A DNA stretch of 64,000 nucleotides from Ammonifex thiophilus (GCF_003368535.1 NZ_QSLN01000002.1:1-64000); one strand, 5' to 3'; positions 1-8,368 are shown, counted from the stretch's first letter. Program-made: numbers and translations. Notes: generated from the sequence alone by a model not told the origin.

Positions 1-691
1 TCTGCACCACCACGTGCTTGGTGGGATCGGCCAAGGCCGCCCAGACCTTGTCCGTGTCGTCCCGCTCGTAAATGGCTCCCACCGGACAGACCAGAGCGCA
101 TTGCCCGCACTGCACGCAGTTGGTCTCGTCGAGATAACGGCCACCTACAGGAGCCACCGTGGCAGTGAAGCCCTTGCCCTGTAAAGCAATAGCGCCTACC
201 GTCTGGACGTTGTTACACACGCTCTCGCAACGCCGGCAAACGATGCACTTGTTGGGATCGCGGATGATGGCCACGGTAGAGGTGTCGAGGGGGAGCTCCT
301 TGCGGGGCAGAGCAGGAATCCTGAGAGTTCGGATGTTGAGTTGCTGAGCCAGGCTTTGTAGCTCGCAGTTGCCGTTGCGGGGACAGGTGGGGCACTCCAT
401 GGGGTGGTTGGCCAAGATGAGCTCCAGGGTCATACGCCGCGCTTCCCGCACCGCCGGCGTGTTGGTGCGCACCACCATCCCTTCCTCCACCGGCGTGTTA
501 CAGGAAGTAACCAGTTCTTCCCTGCCCTCTACTTCCACCACGCAGATACGACAGGCCCCCACTTCGTTGATGCCTTCCAGGTAACACAGAGTGGGGATCT
601 TGACCCCTACCTGCCGCGCCGCCTTGAGAATAGTCGTGCCCTCAGGCACCGTAACCGAAAAGCCGTCGATGGTCAAGCGAACGTCAGCCAC
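1..691 (-). CDS. [FeFe] hydrogenase-type iron-sulfur subunit (N-terminal part, cut by window edge)
   Basis: The gene begins at a GTG at 691 behind an AGGAGG-type site and runs off the left edge, so about 230 residues are visible. They show a NuoG/HydA-type electron-input module. First comes a [2Fe-2S] domain with CYLEG, ACRIC and a later SCN cysteine. Next is the His-ligated cluster motif HPMECPTCPRNGNCELQ. Two ferredoxin clusters follow, CIVCRRCESVC and CVQCGQCALVC. The last visible residues, KVWAALADPTKHVVVQ, resemble the entry to the H-cluster domain of NADH-linked [FeFe] hydrogenases (usually continuing TAPAVR), so a hydrogenase is favoured over a formate dehydrogenase with a NuoG-like N-terminus. 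The H-cluster or molybdopterin domain lies outside the window. It follows the MvhD/NuoF fusion gene by 10 bases and is surely co-transcribed with it. Confidence 0.75.
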   Translation of the reverse strand, partial: MADVRLTIDGFSVTVPEGTTILKAARQVGVKIPTLCYLEGINEVGACRICVVEVEGREELVTSCNTPVEEGMVVRTNTPAVREARRMTLELILANHPMECPTCPRNGNCELQSLAQQLNIRTLRIPALPRKELPLDTSTVAIIRDPNKCIVCRRCESVCNNVQTVGAIALQGKGFTATVAPVGGRYLDETNCVQCGQCALVCPVGAIYERDDTDKVWAALADPTKHVVVQ

Positions 692-701
692 GCTCTCCCT
701 C

Positions 702-1514
702 CTATCCAGCAATGGTCTGCCAACCGGGGTTAGGAGCTACCGTCTTAGGCGGCTGGCCCGCACGGTAGGCCTCCAACTCATCGTAAAAGCGTTCCCAAAG
801 CTTCTCCGTTATCAAGCCCGCCACCCGGCCTAGGCCGCACTTGGAGCCCTGCTTGAGGGTCCGGGCCAATTCTTTCACCAGGGAGGGATCCGGCATCTCT
901 CCACCGTTTCTTAGATCGTTAAGTATGTCGAGTATATACTTAGTACCTATGGGACAGGGGCGACACTCGGCACAGGAATCTTGTTGCACGTACTCCATGA
1001 AGTACCTGACTATGTCTACCATGGAAACCGATTCGTCCAAAAAGACCTTGCCCGCCGAGCCCAGCACAGAAGCCGCCTTGCCCAACTCGTCCCAGTCGGG
1101 CGGAACCTCGTCCACTTTTATGGGGCCCAAAGCCCTTATCTGCTCGGTGAACTCCGTGACTACCGAGCCGAAGCGCGCTCCCTCTGCCGCCGAGATCCAC
1201 TCCAGCCGCACCCGCTCCGGCTCGATTCCAAAAAGCTCCACCAGGCGCTTGGTGAGGTTAAAACGGCGGTGAGCGTAATAGTTACCCTTGACGTAGTGGC
1301 AGTCGCCCGGATGGCAGCCAGCTACCAGCACCCCATCGGCGCCGGAAAAGAGGGCTTTCAGCACAAAACGGGGATCCACTCGCCCGGAACACATGACCCG
1401 TATGATGCGGATGTTGGGGGGATACTGGATGCGCGAGACACCCGCCAGGTCGGCGCCGGCGTAGCTGCACCAGTTACATAGAAAGCCTATGATGCGGGGT
1501 TCAAAGGAAGACAA
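702..1514 (-). CDS. MvhD-type hydrogenase delta subunit fused to NuoF C-terminal Fe-S domain
   Basis: This protein of about 270 residues joins two modules. Residues 1-130 are an MvhD/FlpD domain, with FLCNWCSYAGADLAG, VMCSGRVDP and GCHPGDCHY. That domain normally carries electrons between a hydrogenase and HdrA. Residues 165-245 match the C-terminal [4Fe-4S] domain of NuoF/HydB: SCAECRPCPIGT supplies three cysteines and KQGSKCGLG the fourth. The flavin/NADH-binding part of NuoF is missing. I chose the TTG at 1514 because AAGGAG lies eight bases before it and family members start just before EPRIIGFLCNWC. An upstream in-frame GTG at 1523 sits inside that site. The gene is directly upstream of the [FeFe]-type subunit. 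The likely role, by inference, is to wire an HdrA-like flavoprotein to that hydrogenase. Confidence 0.82.
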   Translation of the reverse strand: MSSFEPRIIGFLCNWCSYAGADLAGVSRIQYPPNIRIIRVMCSGRVDPRFVLKALFSGADGVLVAGCHPGDCHYVKGNYYAHRRFNLTKRLVELFGIEPERVRLEWISAAEGARFGSVVTEFTEQIRALGPIKVDEVPPDWDELGKAASVLGSAGKVFLDESVSMVDIVRYFMEYVQQDSCAECRPCPIGTKYILDILNDLRNGGEMPDPSLVKELARTLKQGSKCGLGRVAGLITEKLWERFYDELEAYRAGQPPKTVAPNPGWQTIAG

Positions 1515-1544
1515 GAACCTCACTCCTTTCTACAAGTGTTGTTT

Positions 1545-1567
1545 AAAAGCAAAACCCCTTGCTGGGG
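1545..1567 (-). terminator. Terminator-like hairpin after the DUF3842 gene
   Basis: Read on the minus strand, CCCC and GGGG arms around a short loop are followed by TTTTGCTTTT. It starts six bases past the DUF3842 stop and before the MvhD fusion gene. The stem is short, so read-through is possible. Confidence 0.45.
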
Positions 1568-1572
1568 AAAGC

Positions 1573-2079
1573 TCAGCTTTCCGCTAGCTTCCGCCGTGCC
1601 AGAGCAAAACTGGGGCGCCAGCTCTCGGAAGGAGAGTTATCCTGGATCTCCGTTCCCTTTCGCTTCCGGAGCTCCTCTGCCACCTGAGCTACCATCATAT
1701 CGATCAAGTGAGGTAAGGGTTCGGTAGAGGAACCTACTATCTCCACATTGGCCCGGTTCAAGTGTAAGAGGATTTTCTTGGCGGGACTTTTGGCCACAGC
1801 CTCAGCCATCTTAGGCGTGAGTTCGCCCAACATGCTATGAGCGATAACGGCCGCGATGGTACCAAGGATGATGTCCACCCTTTCCGCATTGTAAACTACA
1901 GCGTTCTCCCCGCTGGCCCCGTCATTGGCCCCCGCCCGCAGCATCTCGGCTGTAGCGATGGCGTTGGTACCCAGAGCAATTATCTCTACTTCCTCTTTGG
2001 GAAGGGCTTTGCGTAGCTTTTCCACAATTACCCGCCCAATCCCGCCTCCTTGCCCGTCTATAACCGCCACGCGCAGCAT
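1573..2079 (-). CDS. DUF3842 family protein
   Basis: A 168-residue protein matching the DUF3842 family of anaerobic Firmicutes: it starts MLRVAVIDGQGGGIG, with a glycine-rich nucleotide-binding-like loop, and has the family's TNAIAT and GANDGASGENAV segments. The function is unknown. The fold is probably a small Rossmann-like domain (inference). The C-terminal tail after about residue 140 is charged and looks disordered. A GGAGGA site lies a few bases before the ATG. The gene appears to be a separate unit, with about 210 bases of leader downstream of a sigma-H-like promoter and a hairpin terminator after it. It therefore need not belong functionally to the hydrogenase genes on either side. 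Confidence 0.8.
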   Translation of the reverse strand: MLRVAVIDGQGGGIGRVIVEKLRKALPKEEVEIIALGTNAIATAEMLRAGANDGASGENAVVYNAERVDIILGTIAAVIAHSMLGELTPKMAEAVAKSPAKKILLHLNRANVEIVGSSTEPLPHLIDMMVAQVAEELRKRKGTEIQDNSPSESWRPSFALARRKLAES

Positions 2080-2289
2080 GACTTTAATCCTCCTCGCTTA
2101 AAAGGAAAGTCTTTCCTGCTTGCGAAAAGAAAGGCGACTACGCCACCCGCTCCTAGCGAGCTCGAACTTTTGGCCTTCGTAGCCGCCAATAAACCTTCTA
2201 TAAAAATTCAGGGGCCTTACCTTTTCAAGACGCTCGTTTGCCCATACTTAGCGGAACCTTCGCAGTTCCTTGAACTTCGCTAATTATCT

Positions 2290-2316
2290 ATTCGCCGATC
2301 CCACAAGAATTCCTTC
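2290..2316 (-). promoter_or_regulatory. Sigma-H-like promoter upstream of the DUF3842 gene
   Basis: On the minus strand, GAAGGAATT is followed after 11 bases by GGCGAAT. This fits the Bacillus sigma-H pattern (RWAGGAWWT, about 11-12 bases, RNNGAAT). Transcription would give a leader of about 200 bases before the DUF3842 start. Confidence 0.4.
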
Positions 2317-2338
2317 CTTGTCCCACAAATTTTTTGCC

Positions 2339-2734
2339 CTACAGCAACCCTTCCTCCTGCAGACGCGCCCCCGGCTGGGCCAGCGCCGTGGTCACCAGGC
2401 TTATGGCCTCACCCAGCCGGCAAGCAGCCTCTTCCGCACGACCCAAATGGAGCTCCCAGATCACCTCCTTCAGCCGGGCGCTCGCTTCTCTGAATTTAGG
2501 GTGGCCGGTTACCTCGTAAGCGAATTGCGCTTCTTGCCGCACCCGTTCTAGAAAAAGCCGGTAAAGCCTGCGCCCCCCTTCCCCCATTTCGGGCTGCTGC
2601 GCCTGTTCTAAAAGCGCAGTGGCCAGGAGCAGAGCTCCTTTTACCCTTTCGCCGTAAAGAAAAGTGGTGAAAGCCTCTTTCAGATCCAAAGCCACCTTAC
2701 CGCCCCATTCTTCGCTTTTCTTTAAGTTTAACAT
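2339..2734 (-). CDS. Hypothetical helical protein
   Basis: A 131-residue protein that I do not recognise. It is rich in Leu, Ala, Glu and Arg, has no cysteines or membrane segment, and looks all-helical. The C-terminal two thirds could form a helical bundle. I start it at the ATG at 2734 (MLNLKKSEE). The longer frame begins inside the terminator of the upstream hydrogenase gene, so it is not credible. No good ribosome site is visible. It is followed by the sigma-H-like promoter of the next gene. It could be an accessory to the hydrogenase large subunit that precedes it, but only position suggests that. Confidence 0.55.
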   Translation of the reverse strand: MLNLKKSEEWGGKVALDLKEAFTTFLYGERVKGALLLATALLEQAQQPEMGEGGRRLYRLFLERVRQEAQFAYEVTGHPKFREASARLKEVIWELHLGRAEEAACRLGEAISLVTTALAQPGARLQEEGLL

Positions 2735-2756
2735 TCCGCTTTCGCTTTCGCGAAGA

Positions 2757-2782
2757 CAAAAAGGCCGGGAAGTTCCCGGCTT
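2757..2782 (-). terminator. Rho-independent terminator of the NiFe hydrogenase gene
   Basis: On the minus strand, GCCGGGA and TCCCGGC form a 7-bp stem with a 3-base loop, followed by CTTTTTGTC. It lies about 40 bases past the hydrogenase stop codon. Confidence 0.8.
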
Positions 2783-2819
2783 CAAGCGAAAGCAAGGGGG
2801 GATGACAAAGGCTTTGGGC

Positions 2820-4265
2820 TTAAATCCTGAAACTGCTCGGGCCGCGGCGCGAGTACACCCGCAGCTCCAGCAAGTGGATAGCGCAGGCCAGGCAAGGATC
2901 GAAAGAACGCACCACCCGGGTAATCTCGACCGGATTTTCGGGGTCTTGCACCGGAGTTCCGATCAATGCTTGTTCTATGGGTCCGGGCTGCCCCCGGTCG
3001 TCCCTGGGGCTGGCATTCCAGGTGGTGGGAACTACCGCCTGGTAGTTGGCTATCCGGTAGTTCTTGATTTCTATCCAGTGCCCCAGAGCGCCCCGGGCGG
3101 CCTCGGTGAGTCCCACGCCGTGCGCCTCCTCCGGCACCTGAGCCGGCAAGTACACGGGTTCGCCTACTTTAAGCTGGCGCAGCCAGTCCAGCATGGCGTG
3201 GGCCAGCCGGCTGCACTCTAAAGCCCGGGCATAATGCCTTCCCAGCACGGAAAAGGCCCTCTCTCCCAAAGAGAGAATTTCCGGCACCTGGTTTATCCAG
3301 GAGCGGGCCAGCGGGCCTACCTCGTGCGGTAGTCCATCGTAACGGGGGGCTTTAAGCCAGGAGTAGGCCCCGGCCTTGCGGGGCTGGGGAACGGTCTCGC
3401 CTCTGGCCGGCGGGAGCCCGGAAGTGTCGTTGGCGTACCAGGAGTACTTCACGTCCTCCACTATCTTCTGCGGATCGAAAGGCGCGAACTTGCCGTTAGT
3501 GTAAACCCCCGGCTTGAAAAAGAGGTCGCGTCTGCCGGCCTGCCCGTCCGCCTGCGGGAAGCCACCATAGGCCAGCATATTGCGGCAGCCCCTGCCTATA
3601 TCCCAGTAGTCGCTGTAGTACTCGGCCACGGTCTTTACGTCGGGCACATAGGTTTGATCGATGAAACGAATGAGTTCCTCCAGATAAGCCCGGAACTTTT
3701 CTACCCTCTCCGCCGTCACCGTTTCGGTTACTCCCCCGGGAATGAAGACGGTGGGGTGGGGTGCCTTCGCCCCGAACACGGCCAGCATTTTGTGAGCCTT
3801 CCGCCGGGCATCGAACGCCTCTAAGTAATGCTGCACTAAAAGTTCGTTTACTTTCGGGGGAAGCCGGTAATCCCCCTTGAAGCGGGGTACAAAGGGTGAG
3901 GTATCCGGACCTTTCACGTAGTCTAGGGCAGCCAGGGTATAGAAGTGCAGGATGTGCGATTGGATGTAGTTGGCTCCTTGGATAAGGTTGCGGATGATGC
4001 GCCCGTTGGAAGGAACTTGAGCTTGGAAGGCGTCGTCGAGGCAGAGGACGGAAGCTATACCGTGTGAAAGGGGACAGACACCGCAAATTCGCTGCGCTAC
4101 ATGCTGGGCGTCCCGGGGGTCACGCCCTTTTAGGATGATTTCGATCCCCCGGAAGAGGGTTCCCGAAGACCAGGCGTTCACCACCTTGCCGTTCGCCACT
4201 TCCACTTCGATCTTCAGATGCCCCTCTATCCGGGTCATGGGGTCCACAATGACCTTCGTAGCCAT
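2820..4265 (-). CDS. NiFe hydrogenase large subunit (group 1-like)
   Basis: This 481-residue protein carries the Ni-Fe active site of an uptake-type hydrogenase. The family motifs are present: RIEGHLKIEV near the N-terminus, QRICGVCPLSHG as the first CxxC ligand pair, and DPCLACAIH as the second. A 17-residue tail follows the His and would be removed by a maturation protease. I chose the ATG at 4265 (MATKVIVDPMTRIEGH) because a GGGAGAAGGGGG site precedes it; the longer frame starts upstream inside a possible promoter. The usual partner small subunit, cytochrome b and maturation genes are not beside it. The upstream neighbour is an MFS carrier and the downstream one is a small unknown protein followed by a terminator. 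The partner must be encoded elsewhere, or this is a relic or unusual subunit. Confidence 0.93.
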   Translation of the reverse strand: MATKVIVDPMTRIEGHLKIEVEVANGKVVNAWSSGTLFRGIEIILKGRDPRDAQHVAQRICGVCPLSHGIASVLCLDDAFQAQVPSNGRIIRNLIQGANYIQSHILHFYTLAALDYVKGPDTSPFVPRFKGDYRLPPKVNELLVQHYLEAFDARRKAHKMLAVFGAKAPHPTVFIPGGVTETVTAERVEKFRAYLEELIRFIDQTYVPDVKTVAEYYSDYWDIGRGCRNMLAYGGFPQADGQAGRRDLFFKPGVYTNGKFAPFDPQKIVEDVKYSWYANDTSGLPPARGETVPQPRKAGAYSWLKAPRYDGLPHEVGPLARSWINQVPEILSLGERAFSVLGRHYARALECSRLAHAMLDWLRQLKVGEPVYLPAQVPEEAHGVGLTEAARGALGHWIEIKNYRIANYQAVVPTTWNASPRDDRGQPGPIEQALIGTPVQDPENPVEITRVVRSFDPCLACAIHLLELRVYSRRGPSSFRI

Positions 4266-4310
4266 CTTTCCCCCTTCTCCCCTACCCGGGTTTTGTTTTT
4301 TTCTCAGCAT

Positions 4311-4339
4311 AGTATAACTTTGCGTTAACAGTCAAATAA
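4311..4339 (-). promoter_or_regulatory. Possible promoter of the NiFe hydrogenase gene
   Basis: On the minus strand a TATACT -10 box (4311-4316) lies 17 bases downstream of TTATTT (4334-4339). A better-looking TTGACT overlaps at 4330-4335 but leaves only a 13-base spacer. The stretch is AT-rich within a GC-rich region. Confidence 0.3.
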
Positions 4340-4354
4340 ATTTTTGCTATAACC

Positions 4355-5416
4355 TCAGTGCTTCCAGGACCACCAAAGACCCACCAGGCTCAGAAGGGCT
4401 GCAAAAATCATGACCGCCCGATAGCCCCAGTAGTAGGCCAGCAGACCGCCCACCAAAGGGCCCAACGCACCACAGAGGTTAATCATTCCTATCAGGGCCC
4501 CTGCCGCAGTGCCCCGTCCCTCCCCTTCGCGCAGGAGCACCGAAAGAGCTCCTACGTAAAGGGCCGACCAGGCGGCGGCCAGCAAAAGTTGCACCGGGTA
4601 AACCTGATAGAAGGAGGAGAGAAGGGGATAGAGGAGGAAGACAAGCACGGAAAGGCCCAAGCCCGCCCGGAAAAGGCGGAACCCATCTCCTCGTTCCGCC
4701 ACCCCCATGAGCAGTGATTGTCCCAGATAGTTGGTCATGACGGCCATCCCTATCCAGAACTTGCTGGCGCCCAAATGCTGCAGGTACAGAGGAAAAATAA
4801 TCCAGACCGACGAAGCACCTAAGTGGCGCAGAAAAAAGGGGAAATAGACCCGGTGGTGGCGGGTGAGCACCTGCCAGAGGGAAGGATGATTCATTTTTGC
4901 CCCCAAAACCTCTCCTTTAATTCGCCAACTGAGGAGAAAGGCTAGGAGACATATCAAGGCGCTTAGCAAGAAAATCAGCCGATAATACTGCAAAACCGCT
5001 GCCAGGAAGGAGCCGGCGATCCAGCCCGCCGCGCACCAGGCGCTGTACTTTCCCACGCCGCCCCGGTTTTCGTAAGCCAGGACGAGCAAGGCCCCGGTTA
5101 CCACCCCCAGGGAAAAACCCACCGCCGCCCGCAGCCAGGCCAGGGAGAGTACGCTGCCGGCCGCCATCTGAGCGGCGAAACACAGGGCACTCAGAGCCAG
5201 GCCCAGGCGCACAAAGTACAGGCGGCCCCGCAGGTCAGCCTGCCTGCCGAAGAGGAGGGAAGCTACAAAGTAGGTGAATCCGTAAGCTCCCCCCACCAAC
5301 CCCACGGCTAAAGAAGAGCCTCCCAGCTCTTCGGTCAGCAAGGGGATAAAAACCCGCGAAGCCTCAGAAGACAAATAAAGAAGAAAGCCCAAGAAACTAG
5401 GAAACGTTATTACCAC
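4355..5416 (-). CDS. Major facilitator superfamily transporter
   Basis: A 353-residue integral membrane protein with 11-12 hydrophobic segments. The typical MFS loop-2/3 sequence LFGRQADLRGR follows TM2, and a second half begins near residue 185 after a basic loop. It is somewhat shorter than most MFS carriers (about 390-420) but covers both halves. The substrate cannot be told. The start overlaps the 3' end of the DUF502 gene by 20 bases, which indicates translational coupling. Confidence 0.85.
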   Translation of the reverse strand: MVITFPSFLGFLLYLSSEASRVFIPLLTEELGGSSLAVGLVGGAYGFTYFVASLLFGRQADLRGRLYFVRLGLALSALCFAAQMAAGSVLSLAWLRAAVGFSLGVVTGALLVLAYENRGGVGKYSAWCAAGWIAGSFLAAVLQYYRLIFLLSALICLLAFLLSWRIKGEVLGAKMNHPSLWQVLTRHHRVYFPFFLRHLGASSVWIIFPLYLQHLGASKFWIGMAVMTNYLGQSLLMGVAERGDGFRLFRAGLGLSVLVFLLYPLLSSFYQVYPVQLLLAAAWSALYVGALSVLLREGEGRGTAAGALIGMINLCGALGPLVGGLLAYYWGYRAVMIFAALLSLVGLWWSWKH

Positions 5417-6041
5417 CCCGTTTACCGCCGGGCTCTATGATGCCGGTGGAGACCATAAAGCGTAGCCCCTCCTCCACCGAGAGGTCGAGGAAGATAACTT
5501 CTTCTTTAGGGACTAGGAGGAGGAAGCCGGACATGGGTACCGGCACGTGGGGAATCAGTACTTTCACCAATTCCTGCCCCGTGGCCCCCCGGAAGCTTTC
5601 TCCCGCTTCCCCTACTAGGAAGCCCACTACCCAACTGCCGCGCCGGGGAAATTCCACCAGCACTACCTGGCGGAAGACCTGCTTGCGCTCCTCGCTGAAG
5701 GTGTCCACGATTTCCTTCGCCGTGCGGTAAATCGTGTTGACCAGCGGGATCCGGAAAACCAGCGCTTCCCAATAGGCCAGGAGGCGCTTCCCGATGACGT
5801 TGGTGGCCAGTACCCCCACCAGCAAGATGATCAGGACGGTGATTACTACTCCCAGCCCGGGTATGTGGTAGGGAGTGAAGTAGCTCACCAGCTTGCCGGC
5901 AAAACCGTCTACCAAAGAGAAAAGCTTCCACAGCACAAAAACGGTAGCAGCCGCCGGCAGGAGGACTGCTACCCCGGTGAGCAAATAGTTACGCAGGCTG
6001 CGCTTCATCCAGCGGGGCGGAGGAAAGAACCGCCTCTTCAC
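5397..6041 (-). CDS. DUF502 family membrane protein
   Basis: A 214-residue protein of the DUF502 family. A basic N-terminus is followed by two membrane helices (about residues 18-40 and 60-85) with the family GLGVVITVLIILLVG segment. Then comes the VFRIPLVNTIYRTAKEIVDTF block and a soluble C-terminal part containing VPMSGFLLLVPKEEV. The function is unknown. It sits in a run of closely spaced genes: three bases after the coiled-coil gene and overlapping the MFS gene. Confidence 0.88.
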   Translation of the reverse strand: MKRRFFPPPRWMKRSLRNYLLTGVAVLLPAAATVFVLWKLFSLVDGFAGKLVSYFTPYHIPGLGVVITVLIILLVGVLATNVIGKRLLAYWEALVFRIPLVNTIYRTAKEIVDTFSEERKQVFRQVVLVEFPRRGSWVVGFLVGEAGESFRGATGQELVKVLIPHVPVPMSGFLLLVPKEEVIFLDLSVEEGLRFMVSTGIIEPGGKRGGNNVS

Positions 6042-6044
6042 CTC

Positions 6045-6629
6045 CTACTTAAGGCTCCGGATCTTTCTTTTCTGCTCAGCCAGAATACTCTCGTACTGGG
6101 AGGCGAGCTCCCCTTCTAGACGCAGCCATTCCTCCTGGAAGAGAGGGTGTTGCTCCACCTCTACGCGGACCCGCACTCCCAACTGGCGCTCCAGGGCCTC
6201 CTGGGCCGAAGCCAGGCGAGCTGCAAAGTTCTCCTTTAAGTTGCGGTAAGCGTGCTCGCGGGCCTGGGCATAATAGCTAAAGAGGTACTCCAGTTCCTTA
6301 AAAATCTGCCGGAGAAGGTTTTTGTTCTCCTTCAGCAGAAGCAGCCCCTCCATGGCCCGCCGGTTGGTCTCCATCGCAGCCTCGTCCCTAGGTAATTGGA
6401 GGTTCTGGAGAAGGGTCTCCTCCACCCCCTCGCGCACGTAACGGGCTGCGGTGCCGATGTACCCTTTGATAGCCCCTAGGAGGTCGAAGTCCTTCTCCTG
6501 CAAAAAGCGGGCGGCTAAGCTGCGGCCCAGCGGCACGTATTCCAGGCTGGCGGTGTCCACCTGGTCAAGGTTGAGTTTCTCAAGCCTCTCCAAAGCCTTT
6601 TCGTAAGCCGTTTTTATCTTATTCTCCAT
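6045..6629 (-). CDS. Hypothetical coiled-coil protein
   Basis: A 194-residue soluble, strongly helical protein with long stretches of heptad-like Leu/Glu/Arg residues, especially residues 90-190, and no cysteine cluster or membrane segment. I do not assign a function. The ATG at 6629 has GTGAGG six bases upstream. An alternative GTG at 6641, overlapping the polX stop, has a worse site. It is placed between polX and DUF502 in one transcription unit. Confidence 0.75.
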   Translation of the reverse strand: MENKIKTAYEKALERLEKLNLDQVDTASLEYVPLGRSLAARFLQEKDFDLLGAIKGYIGTAARYVREGVEETLLQNLQLPRDEAAMETNRRAMEGLLLLKENKNLLRQIFKELEYLFSYYAQAREHAYRNLKENFAARLASAQEALERQLGVRVRVEVEQHPLFQEEWLRLEGELASQYESILAEQKRKIRSLK

Positions 6630-6637
6630 GGCTTGCC

Positions 6638-8368
6638 TCACACTCCTATACTTTTCTTTTTAGCCCGCAAACGGGCAAGTAATTCCTCATAGCTCAAAGT
6701 GTTTATCACCTGTTCCCGGGTAAGCCAGGCCCGCCGGGCCACCCCCACCCCCAACTCCAAAAACTCCATTTGCTCCAGGAGGTGAGCATCGGTTCCGATG
6801 GTTAACTTCACTCCCCGGGCAGCGGCCGCGCGGGCGTTGATGTCGTTGAGATCCAGCCGCTTGTAATAGGCGTTTATCTCCAGCCAGGTGCCGGTGCGGG
6901 CGGCGGCGGTGAATATGGCTTCCAAGTCGAGCTCATAGGCTTCGCGCTCCCCTAGGAGGCGCCCCGTGGGGTGGGCTATGGCGTGCACGTAAGGGTTGGC
7001 TATGGCCGCCAGCAGGCGCTTGGTCTGGACCTCCTTGCTCTGCCGCAATCCGGTGTGGATAGCCGCTACCACCACATCGAGTTGGGCCAGAATTTCGTCG
7101 GGGTAGTCGAGCCTACCGTCCAATAGAATGTCCACCTCAGCCCCGCACAGCAGCTTCACATCAGGGCTTTGGGCGTTGAAGCGCTCGATCGCCTCTTTCT
7201 TCTTCAGGAGGGTGGGAACGTCCAGTCCCCCCGCCACCTTCAAGGCGGGGGAGTGGTCACAAACGGCCACCCATTCCAGCCCCAGTCTTCTGGCCTCCGC
7301 TGCTATTTCCTCTAGGGTGGCCGCCCCGTCACTGTACTTGGAGTGCACGTGAAAATCTCCCTTTATGTCTCCGAGCTCCACCAGAACGGGCAAGCGCCCC
7401 TCCAGCGCGGCTTCGATTTCTCCCCAGTCCTCTCTTATCTCCGGGGGGATGTAGGGGAGCCCTAAAGCGGCGTAGACTTCTTCCTCTGTGGCCCCGGCTA
7501 TCCGCTCCTCTCCCCGAAAGACCCCGTATTCGTTCACCTTAAGTCCCTTTTTTACCGCTAGTTCCCGCACCCGGATGTTGTGCGCCTTGGAGCCGGTAAA
7601 GTAGCAGAGAGCCGCTCCGTAGCTCTCCGGCGGAACCACCCGCAAATCGATTTGCAACCCGTCCCCGGTGCGCACGCTGGCCTTGGTCGGTCCTTGGGCT
7701 AGAACCTCTGCTACCAACGGCAAAGTAGTAAAGACCTTTATTACTTCTTCCGGGCGGGTGCTGGCGGCCAGAATGTCCACATCCCCTACGGTCTCCTTGA
7801 AACGGCGGATGCTGCCAGCCAGCTCCACCCGTTCTACCGGCGCTTTTTCGCGGAGCAGATTGGCCACCGTACGGGCCAGCGGCAGCACCAGACCCAAGGG
7901 GCGCCGCTCTTCCACTGCCCGCAGAAGGGCTATCCCCCGCCGAATGTTCTCTTCGGTTTTGGCTCCGATCCCTGGCAATCCCTTGAGCTTTCCCTCATTG
8001 GCCAGCCGCTCCAACTCCGCCAAGCTCTTGACTCCCAGCTTCTCGTAAAGAAGTTTAGCCGTCTTGGGACCAATGCCAGGAACCCGCAGGAGCTCCACCA
8101 GTCCCGGCGGCACCTTCCGCTTAAGCTCCTCGTACTTCTGGAGGGTGCCGGTGGCCAAGATCTCCTCTATCTTGCGGGCCAACTCCTTGCCGACACCGGG
8201 TATCTTGGTGAGTTCCCCCCGAGCGGCAATGACCGCTATGTCCTCCGGCAGGTTCTCGATGTTCTGTACCGCCCGCTGGTAGGCCCGAATGCGGTAGGGG
8301 TCTTCCCCCAGGATCTCCATGATGGCTGCCATCTCCCGGAAGATGGCGCACACCTCAGCGTTCCTCAT
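6638..8368 (-). CDS. polX: DNA polymerase X family protein with PHP domain
   Basis: The 576-residue length and domain order match bacterial PolX. Residues 1-150 hold the lyase-like helix-hairpin-helix region (IPGVGKELARKIEEIL, VPGIGPKTAKLLYEKLG). The nucleotidyltransferase core follows, with AGSIRRFKETVGDVDIL carrying the GS and DxD metal site. The C-terminal third is a PHP phosphoesterase domain (DFHVHSKYSDG, VAVCDHSP, later HAIAHPTGR and GTDAH), which gives 3'-5' exonuclease activity in characterised homologues. The likely role is gap filling in base-excision repair. The start codon overlaps the stop of the upstream metallo-hydrolase gene (TAATG). Confidence 0.96.
   Translation of the reverse strand: MRNAEVCAIFREMAAIMEILGEDPYRIRAYQRAVQNIENLPEDIAVIAARGELTKIPGVGKELARKIEEILATGTLQKYEELKRKVPPGLVELLRVPGIGPKTAKLLYEKLGVKSLAELERLANEGKLKGLPGIGAKTEENIRRGIALLRAVEERRPLGLVLPLARTVANLLREKAPVERVELAGSIRRFKETVGDVDILAASTRPEEVIKVFTTLPLVAEVLAQGPTKASVRTGDGLQIDLRVVPPESYGAALCYFTGSKAHNIRVRELAVKKGLKVNEYGVFRGEERIAGATEEEVYAALGLPYIPPEIREDWGEIEAALEGRLPVLVELGDIKGDFHVHSKYSDGAATLEEIAAEARRLGLEWVAVCDHSPALKVAGGLDVPTLLKKKEAIERFNAQSPDVKLLCGAEVDILLDGRLDYPDEILAQLDVVVAAIHTGLRQSKEVQTKRLLAAIANPYVHAIAHPTGRLLGEREAYELDLEAIFTAAARTGTWLEINAYYKRLDLNDINARAAAARGVKLTIGTDAHLLEQMEFLELGVGVARRAWLTREQVINTLSYEELLARLRAKKKSIGV

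Noticed and set aside
1-691. Formate dehydrogenase alpha subunit with NuoG-like N-terminus
   Set aside because: Not excluded, but the last visible residues (ADPTKHVVVQ) fit the [FeFe] hydrogenase junction better.
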